From JAAXGI01 sp965206975 (GTDB taxonomy: Bacteria; Gemmatimonadota; Gemmatimonadetes; Longimicrobiales; Gaopeijiaceae): a stretch of DNA of 64,000 nucleotides. Below the pieces are notes generated by a model. The model was not told the origin of the DNA. It worked only from the letters and a program-made list of their open reading frames with translations, and made no database searches. The translations under genes and the position numbers were made by a program. Positions 10,338 through 19,985 of the stretch are shown here, piece after piece. The stretch is taken from NCBI GenBank assembly GCA_965206975.1, contig OZ242253.1:2976001-3040000 (forward strand), given 5' to 3'. Each line of letters starts with the position of its first letter. Within the stretch, counting starts at the first letter, position 1.

Positions 10338-11879
10338 CTAGAGCGGGATGCTCCCGTGCTTTCTCGGCGGGTTCGTGTCTCGCTTGTTGCGGAGCATGTC
10401 GAGACCCGAGATGAGCCGCTCCCTCGTCTCCCTGGGATCGATGACGTCGTCGACGTAGCCGCGGGCTGCGGCGATGTACGGGTGCGCAAACCTCTCCCGA
10501 TACTGCTCCATGTACCGCCGTGCCGCAGCCTCGGGATCGCTCGACGCCGCGATCTCCTTGCGGAAGAGGATCTGGGCGGCGCCCGCTGGCCCCATGACGG
10601 CAATCTCGGCCGACGGCCACGCAAAGCTCAAGTCCCCCCGAAGGTGCTTCGAGTTCATCACATCGTAGGCGCCCCCGTACGCCTTCCGTGTGATCACCGT
10701 GAGGCGCGGCACGGTCGCCTCCGCAAACGCGTAGAGGAGTTTCGCCCCCGCGCGAACGATTCCCCCGTGCTCCTGGGCCACCCCCGGCATAAACCCCGGC
10801 ACATCCTCGAAGACGACGAGCGGGATGTTGAAGGCATCGCAGAACCGGACGAATCGAGCCGCCTTAACCGAGGCGTCGATATCGAGGACCCCGGCGAGGA
10901 CGGCCGGCTGGTTCCCGACCACGCCGACGGCGTAACCACCGAGGTGGGCGAACCCCACAACCACGTTCTCGGCGAAGTGGGCGTGGACCTCGGTGAAACG
11001 GCCCCCATCGACGACGTGAGCGATGACTTCCTTCATGTCGTAGGGTTGATTCGGGCTATCGGGGACAACGTTCAGGAGTGCTTCGCCCCCGTCCGGCGGC
11101 GGATCCCCGGAGGCGCGGGGCGGCGTCTCGGCATTGTTCTGCGGGATGAAGCAGAGGAGGGCGCGGACTGCCGCCAGCGCCTCTGCCTCCGAGTCGTGGA
11201 CAAAGTGCGCAACGCCCGACGTGGACCCGTGAATGTCCGCCCCGCCGAGCCCCTCCATGTCGATCTCTTCGTGGGTCACCGTCTTCACCACGTTGGGGCC
11301 CGTCACGAACATGTAGCTCGTGCCCCGCACCATGAAGACGAAGTCGGTGAGCGCGGGCGAGTAGACCGCGCCGCCGGCGCAGGGACCGAGGATAACCGAG
11401 ATCTGCGGCACCACCCCCGACGACAGGGTGTTCCGCAGGAAGACCTCCGCGTAGCCGGCAAGCGACACGACGCCCTCTTGGATCCGGGCGCCGCCCGAGT
11501 CGTTCAGCCCGATGACGGGCGCGCCGTTCTTGAGCGCGAGCTCCTGAATCTTGACGATCTTCTCGGCATGGCTCTCCGAGAGGGAGCCCCCGAAGACCGT
11601 CGCGTCCTGCGAGTAGACGAAGACGAGCCGGCCAAGGATGGTTCCGTAACCGGTGACGACGCCATCACCTAGGATTTTGCTGGCCTCGAGCCCGAAGTCG
11701 GCCGAGCGATGCGTTACGAAGCGATCGAGCTCGACGAAGGAGCCCTCGTCGAGGAGGAGGCGGAGGCGCTCCCTTGCCGTGAACTTGCCTCGGGCCTGGT
11801 GTGCAGCCACGCGCTCCTCACCGCCGCCGAGGAGGCTCTCCCTTCGAAGCCGCTCAAGCTCGTCGAGGCGCTCCCTCAT
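10338..11879 (-). CDS. pccB: Acyl-CoA (probably propionyl-CoA) carboxylase, carboxyltransferase beta subunit
   Basis: Transfers CO2 from carboxybiotin to an acyl-CoA, giving methylmalonyl-CoA if propionyl-CoA is used. 513 residues with the two crotonase-like halves: VVTGYGTILGRLVFVYSQD, LNDSGGARIQEGV, and in the second half VFEDVPGFMPGVAQEHGGIVRAGAKLLYAFAEATVP and MNSKHLRGDLSFAWPSAEIAVMGPAGA. The end RNKRDTNPPRKHGSIPL is typical of PccB proteins. The ATG at 11879 gives the usual MRERLDELERLR start. Substrate assignment is strengthened by the mutase gene downstream. Confidence 0.92.
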   Translation of the reverse strand: MRERLDELERLRRESLLGGGEERVAAHQARGKFTARERLRLLLDEGSFVELDRFVTHRSADFGLEASKILGDGVVTGYGTILGRLVFVYSQDATVFGGSLSESHAEKIVKIQELALKNGAPVIGLNDSGGARIQEGVVSLAGYAEVFLRNTLSSGVVPQISVILGPCAGGAVYSPALTDFVFMVRGTSYMFVTGPNVVKTVTHEEIDMEGLGGADIHGSTSGVAHFVHDSEAEALAAVRALLCFIPQNNAETPPRASGDPPPDGGEALLNVVPDSPNQPYDMKEVIAHVVDGGRFTEVHAHFAENVVVGFAHLGGYAVGVVGNQPAVLAGVLDIDASVKAARFVRFCDAFNIPLVVFEDVPGFMPGVAQEHGGIVRAGAKLLYAFAEATVPRLTVITRKAYGGAYDVMNSKHLRGDLSFAWPSAEIAVMGPAGAAQILFRKEIAASSDPEAAARRYMEQYRERFAHPYIAAARGYVDDVIDPRETRERLISGLDMLRNKRDTNPPRKHGSIPL

Positions 11880-11954
11880 GGGGACGCGGCCCCCGGGAGC
11901 CGCGACGCGAGCGGAGCAGTTCCACACGCAGCATCAGGCACAGGCGCGAGGTCC

Positions 11955-13817
11955 CTACGGGTCAAGCAGAACGGGGGAGCGGTTCTCGATCCGGACCGGA
12001 ACGAAGGAGCGGCGGATCCGGCCGTCCGTAACCGAGATAAGACCGGTTGCACCGGAGTACCCCACGATTTCCTCGACGGCCTCGACGGTGGCCGCGGGAT
12101 CGCCTCCAGCTGCGCGCGCGGCGCGGAGGAGGAGGCGGGCGGCGTCATACCCGAGCGCGGCTGTCGGAGAGCGTAGACTCCGCTGGAAATGCTCCTCGTA
12201 CGCCTCCACGAAGCTCTCCCACCCCGGCCCGAATGCCCCCGAGTCGGCCCAGCTGGTCACCGAGAATACGCCCTCGGTGCTTCGTGCCTGCACATTCTGG
12301 AGCACGCTCTCCGAGGTCCAGGACTGGTTCCCGAAGATCCTCAGGCCCACGAGCTCGTCGACGCCGTAAAACGCGATTTGCGGCGCGAGGAGCTCGACGT
12401 CCCGGGGCGGGAGGATGAGGACGAGTCCCTCCGGCTCCATCTCGAGAATCTCGAGCATCTGGTCCTCAAAACCCGTGGCCCCCGGCGGGTACGTGAGCAC
12501 TCTCGAAATCTGCCCGCCCCCTTCCCTGTACGCATCCGAGAACCATCCGAACTCTTCTTCCATCTCGGCAGAATCGGTATGCACGACGACGACTGCCCCG
12601 ATCCCCCGTGAGAGTACGAGCGCTGCCAGGGCAGCCCCGGCATTGGGATCGATTCCATTTAGCGAATACACGCCGGAGGCCCCCTCAGGGATCATCCGGG
12701 CCGTCGGCGTCACGACGGGGACGGTGGTCGTTCGGGAGCGGGCCGCGGTCAAGACGTCGCCGTCCTGGAGGGGGCCAATCACCCCCGCGGCGTTCTGTTC
12801 CTCCAGCCAGGCCACGGCTGCCGCGATTCCCTCCGGATCCGCCGCATCCTCAATCGCAACGAAGCGGATCGGCCGCGCATACTCCCCCTCCTCGACTGCG
12901 AGCGCAACCTCCACTCCCTCGGCGATGTCACGTGCGAGTCGGCTGACGGCCGGGGAGCCGAAGACGGGTAGGATGCCGCCGATGGTCGCCGCGACGTCGA
13001 CTGACTCGGAGACCGTCCCGTTGATGACGTCCATGGCCCGCCTCGAGGCCGACGCACCCGGCGAGAGGTCGAGCACCTCTCTCGCGATGGCCTGCGCCTC
13101 CGCCCGCTCCCCCGCTAGGTAGCGACGCACCGCTAGCTCGGTAAGGAAGACCGGGAGGACGCGAGGATGACGAGGAGCCTCGACGATCAGATCGCGGAGC
13201 GCCGGCGTGCTCAGGCCCGCCGCCCAGAGAGCGGCGAGCGCTTCCGTCGCGACGAGTTCGGCTTCCCCCGCACCTGCGGGAACGTCGAAGAGCGCTTCGA
13301 GGCCGCCGGGCAGCCCACCCTCTCGCCGGACCTCCGCCCGGAGCAGATACCCCCTGGCCGCCGCCGCCGGATCGCCGGAGACGAGTGCCGCGTAAGACTC
13401 CGCAGCCGTTTCGGCCGCCTCGAAGTCCTCTAGGCGCCGGAGCGTCTCGGCCCGGAGGAAGACGGCACGCGACGAGCCGGGAGTGGTCGCGTACCGGGTC
13501 TCAACCTCACGGACGAGGTCGAGCGCCCCCGTGAGGTCGCCCGCGTCGGCGAGACGCCCGGCCTCGAGGATGAGCTCTGCCGCAGCCTCCGCCTCCGCGG
13601 GGGTGTAGTTGCCCTCCCGAATCGCCGCGCCATCGAGGACCAGCCGGGTGGGCGCCGGAGGCGGAGCGCCCGCGCTCGCGCACCCTGCAAGTGCACCAGT
13701 GAGGGCGAAGCACACTGCCCCGAGCCACCGAAAGCTGACTCGCGCGCTGGAATCCCTTCGCATCTCCCCCTTGCCGTCCGGAGGCTCGTTGTACCGCTTG
13801 CCTCTCTTGCGGCGCAT
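11955..13817 (-). CDS. LpoA-like / type I periplasmic-binding-fold lipoprotein
   Basis: 620-residue probable lipoprotein: the signal segment ends LTGALAGC-AS, with Cys at about residue 46. A helical, TPR-like N-terminal half (about 70-260) precedes a ligand-binding receptor domain (about 265-610; GILPVFGSPAVSRLARDIAEGVEVA, IGPLQDGDVLTAA, LGYDAARLLLRAAR). This layout matches penicillin-binding-protein activators of the LpoA/YraM type and branched-chain amino-acid binding folds. ATG 13817 has GGAG six bases upstream and lies just after the rpsA stop. ATG 13763 would give a more standard signal peptide. Function is inferred from the fold. Confidence 0.7.
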   Translation of the reverse strand: MRRKRGKRYNEPPDGKGEMRRDSSARVSFRWLGAVCFALTGALAGCASAGAPPPAPTRLVLDGAAIREGNYTPAEAEAAAELILEAGRLADAGDLTGALDLVREVETRYATTPGSSRAVFLRAETLRRLEDFEAAETAAESYAALVSGDPAAAARGYLLRAEVRREGGLPGGLEALFDVPAGAGEAELVATEALAALWAAGLSTPALRDLIVEAPRHPRVLPVFLTELAVRRYLAGERAEAQAIAREVLDLSPGASASRRAMDVINGTVSESVDVAATIGGILPVFGSPAVSRLARDIAEGVEVALAVEEGEYARPIRFVAIEDAADPEGIAAAVAWLEEQNAAGVIGPLQDGDVLTAARSRTTTVPVVTPTARMIPEGASGVYSLNGIDPNAGAALAALVLSRGIGAVVVVHTDSAEMEEEFGWFSDAYREGGGQISRVLTYPPGATGFEDQMLEILEMEPEGLVLILPPRDVELLAPQIAFYGVDELVGLRIFGNQSWTSESVLQNVQARSTEGVFSVTSWADSGAFGPGWESFVEAYEEHFQRSLRSPTAALGYDAARLLLRAARAAGGDPAATVEAVEEIVGYSGATGLISVTDGRIRRSFVPVRIENRSPVLLDP

Positions 13818-13820
13818 ATG

Positions 13821-15677
13821 CTACTCCGCCGCGGGCTCCTCCACCGACGCTTCCTCCGCCTGATTCGCGCCGTCGTCGTCTGCCACCTCGGCCTCAGGCT
13901 CTTCCGCAGCCGTGGCGGCGAGTCTCTCGGGCTGCGTCGTGACCTCGAGGACGATCCGCCGGTTCGCGGCATCTGACTCCAGGACCTTGAGTTCCACCTC
14001 CACGCCGGATGCAAAGTACTCGGCCAACTGGTCCGTATCGTCGAGCGAGGCGTGCGAGGCCGGAACGAAGCCCTCGATATCATCGCCCAAGTCCACGACC
14101 ACACCGTTGTCCTGGAGCCGGACCACCGTCCCGTCGGGCTCCACCCCGGGAGCGAATCGCTCCGCGATCTGGGGCCAGGGATCCTCCTGCAACTGCTTGA
14201 TTCCGAGGGAGATCCGCTTCTGATCCGAGTCGATGTCGAGGACCATAACCTCGACATCATCGCCCTTGTCCACGATTTCCGACGGGTGTTCGACCCGCTT
14301 CGTCCAGCTCATGTCGGAGACGTGGACCAGCCCGTCGATCCCGGGTTCGATCTCGACGAAGGCACCGAACGAGGTCAGGTTCCGGACCGTTCCCTTAAGC
14401 CTCGTTCCGGTCGGATGCTGCATCGGGAGCGAGAGCCACGGATCCTCCTCGATCTGCTTCATTCCGAGGGAGATCTTCTCGTCACGCGGGTCGACCTTGA
14501 GGACGACCGTCTCGATCTCCTCCGCGATCGAGACGAGCTTCGAGGGGTGGCGAATGTTGCGGGTCCATGACATCTCGGAGATATGGACGAGCCCCTCCAC
14601 GCCCTTCTCCAGCTCCACGAAGGCCCCGTAGTTCGTGATCGACACGACGCGCCCCCGGACCCGGGAGCCCACCGGGTACTTCTTGTCGATATCCGTCCAT
14701 GGGTAAGGAAGGAGCTGCTTCAGCCCGAGGGAGATACGCTCCCGGTTCCAGTCGATATCGAGGACTTTCACGTCCACGGGCTCCCCGATATCCACGACCT
14801 CGGAAGGATGCCCGACCCGGCCCCACGACATATCCGTGATGTGGAGGAGGCCGTCGAGACCCCCCAGGTCGATGAAGGCGCCGAAGTCGGTGATGTTCTT
14901 GACGAGCCCCTCCCGAATCTGACCGACGAGGAGTTCCGTGACGAGGTTCGCCTTCTTCGATGCCCGCTCGGCCTCGAGGATCACCCTGCGGGACACCACG
15001 ATGTTGCGGCGCCTCTTGTTGAGCTTGATGATCTTGAACTTGTACGTCTCGCCGATTAGGTCCTCGATGTGCGGGACCCGGCGGAGCGCGATCTGGGAGC
15101 CGGGGAGGAACGCGTCCACCCCCATCAGATCCACGGTGACGCCGCCCTTGATCTTCCGGGCCAGAGTGCCCCTGATGGGCTGGTCTGCCTCGTAGGCCTC
15201 CTTGATCCGCTCCCAGACCCGGAGGAAGTCCGCCTTCCGCTTGGAGAGGACGACGACGCCGTCATCGTCCTCCAAGCTCTCTAGGAGGACATCCACCTGC
15301 TCCCCGGGCGAGAGCTCGGACGGGTCCTTGAACTCATCGAGCGGGACGGAGCCCTCGCTCTTGAACCCAAACTCGAGGATCACTGCGGTTTCTGTGAGGG
15401 AGAGGACCCGCGCGGTCACGATCTCCCCTTCCCTCGCGTGCTGCATCTCGCCCCCGAACTCTTCGAGCATCGCCTCGAAGTCGCCCCGGGTGATGTCCAT
15501 CTCCTCTTCCCCGTACGGGTCGTGAGCGAGCTCGGGTGAGATCCGTCGTGTGGGGGGCAGGGTCTCCTCGGGCGCGTCGGATGCCTCGATCGTGGCCACC
15601 GCCATCTCCGGGGCCTCCTCGACCCCGAGGTCTACCGTCGCTTCCGGGAAACCCAGATCGTCTGATTCTTGGGACAT
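13821..15677 (-). CDS. rpsA: 30S ribosomal protein S1
   Basis: Binds mRNA on the small ribosomal subunit. 618 residues with an acidic N-terminal leader, then six S1/OB repeats. Repeats 3-6 are clear from the recurring pattern GxFVxLxxGxxGLxHxSxMSWxxxxxHPSExVxxGxxVxVxVLDxDxxxxRISLGxKQ. The tail is Glu/Ala-rich. ATG 15677 is chosen over further-upstream in-frame starts because the S1 sequence begins there and GGAGGAGAGAGAG lies upstream. It forms the classic cmk-rpsA pair. Confidence 0.96.
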   Translation of the reverse strand: MSQESDDLGFPEATVDLGVEEAPEMAVATIEASDAPEETLPPTRRISPELAHDPYGEEEMDITRGDFEAMLEEFGGEMQHAREGEIVTARVLSLTETAVILEFGFKSEGSVPLDEFKDPSELSPGEQVDVLLESLEDDDGVVVLSKRKADFLRVWERIKEAYEADQPIRGTLARKIKGGVTVDLMGVDAFLPGSQIALRRVPHIEDLIGETYKFKIIKLNKRRRNIVVSRRVILEAERASKKANLVTELLVGQIREGLVKNITDFGAFIDLGGLDGLLHITDMSWGRVGHPSEVVDIGEPVDVKVLDIDWNRERISLGLKQLLPYPWTDIDKKYPVGSRVRGRVVSITNYGAFVELEKGVEGLVHISEMSWTRNIRHPSKLVSIAEEIETVVLKVDPRDEKISLGMKQIEEDPWLSLPMQHPTGTRLKGTVRNLTSFGAFVEIEPGIDGLVHVSDMSWTKRVEHPSEIVDKGDDVEVMVLDIDSDQKRISLGIKQLQEDPWPQIAERFAPGVEPDGTVVRLQDNGVVVDLGDDIEGFVPASHASLDDTDQLAEYFASGVEVELKVLESDAANRRIVLEVTTQPERLAATAAEEPEAEVADDDGANQAEEASVEEPAAE

Positions 15678-15826
15678 GAAGATTCGGAACTCTCTCTCCT
15701 CCGACCGGGGGATCGCTCGGAGGGCTGCGGGCCGCTTGTGCTCTCGAGGTGACGTGGTCGACACGCGCTCGGAACGCACGAACCCTGGTGAATCATGCAC
15801 CTAGTAATGGTGCAACGGACCGTAAG

Positions 15827-16531
15827 CTATTTCTCTGGCGCTTGCCCGGTCAAGGTTGCAGCTGCGTCGACGATCCGGCGTACTTGGCTGTCGAACGACA
15901 CCTCCGTGGTGTCGATCTCGAATGCTCCGGGGGGTGAGCGAAGGGGCGCGACCTGGCGCGTTTCGTCCCTCTCGTCCCGGAGCCGGATCCGCCCCGCTTC
16001 GATGCGAAGCGCTGCCTCGTCCGCCTCGCGTCCCTCCTGGAGGAGTCTCCGCCTAGCCCGCTCCTCGAGGCTCGCGGTAAGGAAGACCTTGAGATCCGCA
16101 TCGGGAAAGATCACGCTTCCCATGTCCCGTCCGTCTGCGACGACGCTGCCGAAGTCGAGCGCGGACCGCTGAATCCCCGTCAGCCTCGCGCGGACCCGAG
16201 GATTGCTTGCCAGAACCGAGGCGAGGCGGGTCGTCTCGAGCGCACGCAGCTCCGGGTCCGGGTCCCGCCCTTCCAGCTGGACACGAAGGCGAGTCCCCTC
16301 CGGGGCGAGTCCGATCTCCATTCCCCTGAGGGTATCATCCGTGAGAGCGTCCCACTCCGCCTCGGGGATCCCGGCGCGGCGCACGGCAAGCGCGAGCGCC
16401 CGGTAGAGCGCCCCCGAGTCCAGGTGCTGGTACCCGAGCTGGCGGGCGACCTCCCGCGCCGTCGTTGACTTCCCCGACCCCGCAGGACCATCGATTGTGA
16501 TCACGAAGGGTCGGGATCGCTCGTGCTTCAC
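15827..16531 (-). CDS. cmk: Cytidylate kinase
   Basis: Phosphorylates CMP and dCMP. 234 residues: P-loop ITIDGPAGSGKST (about 10-22), LGYQHLDSGALYRALALAVR, GRDMGSVIFPDADLKVFLTAS and a mobile lid with RARRRLLQEGREADE. GTG start at 16531 overlaps the aroA stop (GTGA). Order tyrA-aroA-cmk-rpsA is a widely conserved arrangement. Confidence 0.96.
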   Translation of the reverse strand: MKHERSRPFVITIDGPAGSGKSTTAREVARQLGYQHLDSGALYRALALAVRRAGIPEAEWDALTDDTLRGMEIGLAPEGTRLRVQLEGRDPDPELRALETTRLASVLASNPRVRARLTGIQRSALDFGSVVADGRDMGSVIFPDADLKVFLTASLEERARRRLLQEGREADEAALRIEAGRIRLRDERDETRQVAPLRSPPGAFEIDTTEVSFDSQVRRIVDAAATLTGQAPEK

Positions 16532-17847
16532 CCGTCTGCCGCTGCCCCGCCGTCCCCCCGAAGGCTCGAAAGGAGCCCCCAGAAGCCGGGGAAACTAACG
16601 TTCGCCACGGCCCGGTCATCGAGCGAGATCCGGTTCTCGCCGAGTGCACCGAGTACGCCGAAAGCCATCGCGATCCTGTGGTCATGACGCACCTGTACGG
16701 CGCCGGCAAGCCTCCCCCTCCCCCCCACGATCCTGAGCCCGTCGGGCAGCTCGGTGACTTCGACGCCGATCGCCGCCAGATTCTCCGCCAGCACGCGGAT
16801 CCGGTCCGACTCCTTGTACCGGAGCTCCTCGGCGTCGCGGATCTCCGTCACCCCGTCCGCCCGCGCCGCCACCGCCGCGAGCACGGGGATTTCGTCGATG
16901 AGAAGCGGGATCTGCTCGCCCCCGACCGAGGCCCCCTTCAGCTCCGAAGGGAAGACGACGAGGTCGCCCGCGGGCTCGCCCCTCGGATCGTCCGCCTCGC
17001 GAACGGCCTGCACCTCGATCCCCGCCCCCATCGCTCCCAGGACATCGAGGAGCCCGGTCCGCGTGGGGTTGAGGCCGACGTTCGCGATCCGGACTGCGGA
17101 ACGCGCCCCCCCGAGGAGGCCGAAGGCCACGAGGAATGCCGCAGAGGAGAAGTCGCCGGGCACGCTGAAATCGAGAGGCCGAAGCTCCGGTGGCGGCGGT
17201 CCCAGGGATACTTCCCACCCCTCCGTCGTCACCGCCTCCCTCACCGGGCCCCCCATGCGCCTCAGCATCCGCTCCGTGTGGTCCCGCGAGCGCATTGGCT
17301 CGACGACCGTGACCTCGGCCCCGCCCGTCAGACCCGCGAGGAGGAGGGCGCTCTTCACCTGCGCGCTCGGAACGGGAGAATGATGTGTGAAGCCGGTGAG
17401 TCTGCGGCCCCGGACTCGGATCGGGAGCCGGTCGGGCGCACCGGACTCCCAGAAGGAGGCTCCGAATTCGCCGAGTGGCTCCGTGACCCTCCGCATCGGT
17501 CGCGACTGGAGCGACGGATCTCCCGTGAGCCGCGCCTCGAGCTCGATTCCCGAGAGGAGGCCGAGGAGGAGGCGGGCCGTCGTACCCGAGTTTCCGCAGT
17601 CGAGCGTAGCGTCCGGGGTTCGAAGCCCCGCGAGACCGCCCCCCTCGACCGTGATTTCGGAGCCGTCGCCCGGGAGTTCCGGGATCCCGGCACCGAGCGC
17701 CCGGAGCGCCGAGGCGGTGCTCAGGCAGTCCTCTCCCGAGAGGAGGCCTCGAAGCCGGCTTTGGCCCGTCGCGACCGCGCTCAGCATGAGGGCGCGGTGT
17801 GTGATCGACTTGTCGCCTGGCACCCGGATCATTCGCTCTCGGTCCAC
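16528..17847 (-). CDS. aroA: 3-phosphoshikimate 1-carboxyvinyltransferase (EPSP synthase)
   Basis: Sixth step of the shikimate pathway. 439 residues with VPGDKSITHRALMLSAVA near the N-terminus, LDCGNSGTTARLLLGLLSG (the phosphate-binding LDxGNSGTxxR motif), PVPSAQVKSALLLAGL, and RYKESDRIRVLAENLAAIGV followed by DHRIAMAFGVLG near the C-terminus. GTG start lies within the end of tyrA (19-bp overlap) and the stop overlaps the cmk start. All three belong to one tightly packed operon. Confidence 0.97.
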   Translation of the reverse strand: MDRERMIRVPGDKSITHRALMLSAVATGQSRLRGLLSGEDCLSTASALRALGAGIPELPGDGSEITVEGGGLAGLRTPDATLDCGNSGTTARLLLGLLSGIELEARLTGDPSLQSRPMRRVTEPLGEFGASFWESGAPDRLPIRVRGRRLTGFTHHSPVPSAQVKSALLLAGLTGGAEVTVVEPMRSRDHTERMLRRMGGPVREAVTTEGWEVSLGPPPPELRPLDFSVPGDFSSAAFLVAFGLLGGARSAVRIANVGLNPTRTGLLDVLGAMGAGIEVQAVREADDPRGEPAGDLVVFPSELKGASVGGEQIPLLIDEIPVLAAVAARADGVTEIRDAEELRYKESDRIRVLAENLAAIGVEVTELPDGLRIVGGRGRLAGAVQVRHDHRIAMAFGVLGALGENRISLDDRAVANVSFPGFWGLLSSLRGDGGAAADG

Positions 17848-18695
17848 CTTCGGGTTCGCTCCATGAACTCGACAACCCGCTCGATGTCCCGGCGGGCGAG
17901 GAGATCAGCGAGGACGTTCAGTGCATTGGCAACGCCGGTAAGCCCCGTGCCCGTCACGGGCGCCGAGACTTCCAAGAGGTCCCGCCAGATCGCTGGGTTC
18001 GATCCCGCGAGCCGCGTCATGCCCCTCCCCCCGGGGCCGAGCTCGTCCGGAGTGCACCCCTGTGCGTCGAGCGCGGCTGCGAGCGCATTCGACACGAGTT
18101 GGGGGAGGTGCGATACCCACCCCATCTGCTGGTCGTGCTCACCGGCCGCCACCCAGCGGGGCGTCCCTCCGAGGGCACCCCAGAAGTTCTCGACCCACAG
18201 GCGCGCGTCCGGCCTCGCCTCCTCGGCGGCGGAGAGCCAGATTGTCGACCCCCGAAAGAGTTCTGCGTTCCCTGCGGCGAACCCCGACGCCTCGCCCCCG
18301 CAGATCGGGTGGGCTCCGATAAAGCACTCCGAAAGTCCCGCATCCCGCGCCGCCCTGAGGACCGGCTCCTTGAGAGAGACCACGTCGGTCAGGACCGCGT
18401 CCTCCTTGATCATCCCCGCGTGCTCGCCGATGAGGGAGACGGTGGCCCCGAGGGGTGCTGCATACACGACCAGCTCCGCTTCCCCGAGACCCTCCCCCCC
18501 GCTTGGCTCGAAGCGGTCGATTGCCCCGGCCTCGAGCGCCATAGCCCCGGCAGCCTGAAGCGCGTCCCACCCGATCACGCGGGGCGGGGGCTCGAGGGCC
18601 TTGAGCGCACGGCAGAGGGAACCCCCCATGAGCCCGAGCCCGACGACGGCCACCGTCCCGGGGAACGCCCTCTCGCCCCTCTCTCCGCCCGTCAC
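17829..18695 (-). CDS. tyrA: Prephenate dehydrogenase
   Basis: NAD(P)-dependent oxidative decarboxylation of prephenate (or arogenate) in tyrosine synthesis. 288 residues: the Rossmann motif VAVVGLGLMGGSLCRAL (about 15-30), VVYAAPLGATVSLIGEH, LTDVVSLKEPVL, FIGAHPICGGEASGF (substrate-binding His and Gly-rich region), and a helical dimerisation domain with HLPQLVSNALAAAL. No ACT domain is fused, so tyrosine feedback may work otherwise. GTG start overlaps the rnz stop (GTGA). Confidence 0.93.
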   Translation of the reverse strand: MTGGERGERAFPGTVAVVGLGLMGGSLCRALKALEPPPRVIGWDALQAAGAMALEAGAIDRFEPSGGEGLGEAELVVYAAPLGATVSLIGEHAGMIKEDAVLTDVVSLKEPVLRAARDAGLSECFIGAHPICGGEASGFAAGNAELFRGSTIWLSAAEEARPDARLWVENFWGALGGTPRWVAAGEHDQQMGWVSHLPQLVSNALAAALDAQGCTPDELGPGGRGMTRLAGSNPAIWRDLLEVSAPVTGTGLTGVANALNVLADLLARRDIERVVEFMERTRRWTESE

Positions 18696-19630
18696 CCTGC
18701 CCCCTCCCTACTGCCGGGCTCCGGGCCGTAGCCGATCTCGAGGGTGAGCCCGTCGTAGGCCACTTCTGCGGTGGGGAAAACCTCGCGCGCCTCCCTCTCG
18801 AGGCCGGACGCATTTGCCGAATAGCGGGCGGAGAGGTGGGTGAGATAGAGGCGCCGGACCCGGGCGCGGGCACCGATCCGGGCCGCCTCGCGCGCGGTAC
18901 TGTGATGGGTCTCCCTCGCGCGCTCCTGCCCTTCGTCGCCGAAGGTCGCGTCGTGGATGAGGAGGTCCGCCCCCCGGGCGCGCTCGGCGAGCTCCGGTGA
19001 CGGGCGGGTATCTCCTGTGTATACGACGAGCCTCCCCTGTCGGGACGGCCCGACGACTTGGCCGGGCTCGATCCGGCGTCCCTCACACTCGATTGCCTCT
19101 CCCCTCTGCAGTGCGCCGAAGAGGGGGCCTTCGGGAACCCCGAGCGAGCGCGCCGCCGCCAGATCGAAGCGGCCCGGGCGCGGGTTCTCCCGAAGCGCGT
19201 AGCCGAGTGCAGGGACGCCGTGCCTGACGGGCAGCCCCTCCACCCGGTAGTCTCCGAAGTCCACCGCCTCCCGGGGGGCGAGCTCCCGCGTCTCGACCTC
19301 GTAGCTCAGTCGGTCCCCCCCGAGCATGACGGTGGCCCGAAGCGTCGGGCCCGACCCCACTGGCCCGTAGAGGTGAAGGAGTTCTGTCCGGCCTTGGAGG
19401 GAGAGTGTCCTTAGGAGCCCGGTGATCCCCAGGTAATGGTCCGCGTGCAGGTGCGAGACGAAGATGTGGTCGAGGGCGAATCCCGTCCCGTAGCGCATCA
19501 TCTGGCGCTGCGTCCCCTCCCCGCAGTCAAAGAGGAGGAAGTCTCCCTCACGCTCGATCGCAACGGCGCTCACGTTCCGGCCCACCGTCGGGCGCGAAGC
19601 GGATGTGCCGAGGAATGTGACTCGAATCAT
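18692..19630 (-). CDS. rnz: Ribonuclease Z (tRNase Z)
   Basis: Metallo-beta-lactamase-fold endonuclease that trims tRNA 3' ends. 312 residues: MIRVTFLGTSASRPTVGRNVSA, LFDCGEGTQRQMMRYG, zinc ligands in HLHADH (His60, His62, Asp64, His65), VVYTGDTRPS, HDATFGDEGQERARETHHST and LTHLSARY. The ATG at 19630 is the family start, but no clear ribosome-binding site precedes it. The frame stays open upstream into remnants of trkH and trkA, so a longer in-frame fusion product is possible. Confidence 0.93.
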   Translation of the reverse strand: MIRVTFLGTSASRPTVGRNVSAVAIEREGDFLLFDCGEGTQRQMMRYGTGFALDHIFVSHLHADHYLGITGLLRTLSLQGRTELLHLYGPVGSGPTLRATVMLGGDRLSYEVETRELAPREAVDFGDYRVEGLPVRHGVPALGYALRENPRPGRFDLAAARSLGVPEGPLFGALQRGEAIECEGRRIEPGQVVGPSRQGRLVVYTGDTRPSPELAERARGADLLIHDATFGDEGQERARETHHSTAREAARIGARARVRRLYLTHLSARYSANASGLEREAREVFPTAEVAYDGLTLEIGYGPEPGSREGAG

Positions 19631-19633
19631 TCC

Positions 19634-19985
19634 GGGACCAGGGCGTGATGGGATCTCTGCGCCGCAGAGATCCAGGTGAAGGAGGAGTAGGACCGTGAAG
19701 ATCTCAAGGCGGCCCGAGTTCATCAACCCGATCGGGACGAGGTGTGAGAGAGGATCCATCCACCCGTAGTTCTCGACCGGGCCTGCCGCACCCAGGCCAG
19801 GCCCGATGTTCACAAGCGGGGCAAAGCCGTCGATCTCCTCGACCCCCTCCATCTCGAGGACATCGAGATCCGTTGGGTTGCCGGCGAGGATAAGTGCTCC
19901 CGGGAGCGTCTCGGCCACCTCCCGGCACCGCTCTCTCCTCGACTCGAGGATCGTGCAGGAACCCTGTGATCGAGCAGGTGGCGTG
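19634..19985 (-). pseudogene. trkA'-trkH' remnant, 3' part (split by the IS)
   Basis: In the rnz frame, directly upstream of it, is a stretch resembling the second RCK_N domain of TrkA (HDPRVERERCREVAETLPG, then GNPTDLDVLEMEGVEEIDGFA). It runs without a stop into the C-terminal end of TrkH (VNIGPGLGAAGPVENYGW, then GRLEIFTVLLLL). The rest of TrkA and some 400 residues of TrkH are missing, so an internal deletion joined the two. A frame change also lies between the IS end and HDPRV. The identification rests on recognising the TrkA and TrkH motifs by eye. The remnant has no stop of its own. Confidence 0.75.

Noticed and set aside
10299..11672. Plus-strand open frame of 457 codons opposite the carboxyltransferase gene
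   Set aside because: Shadow of pccB, Arg/Glu/Val-biased composition only.
16678..18558. 626-codon plus-strand frame opposite aroA and tyrA
   Set aside because: Same antisense effect; the frame spans two genuine genes and their overlap.
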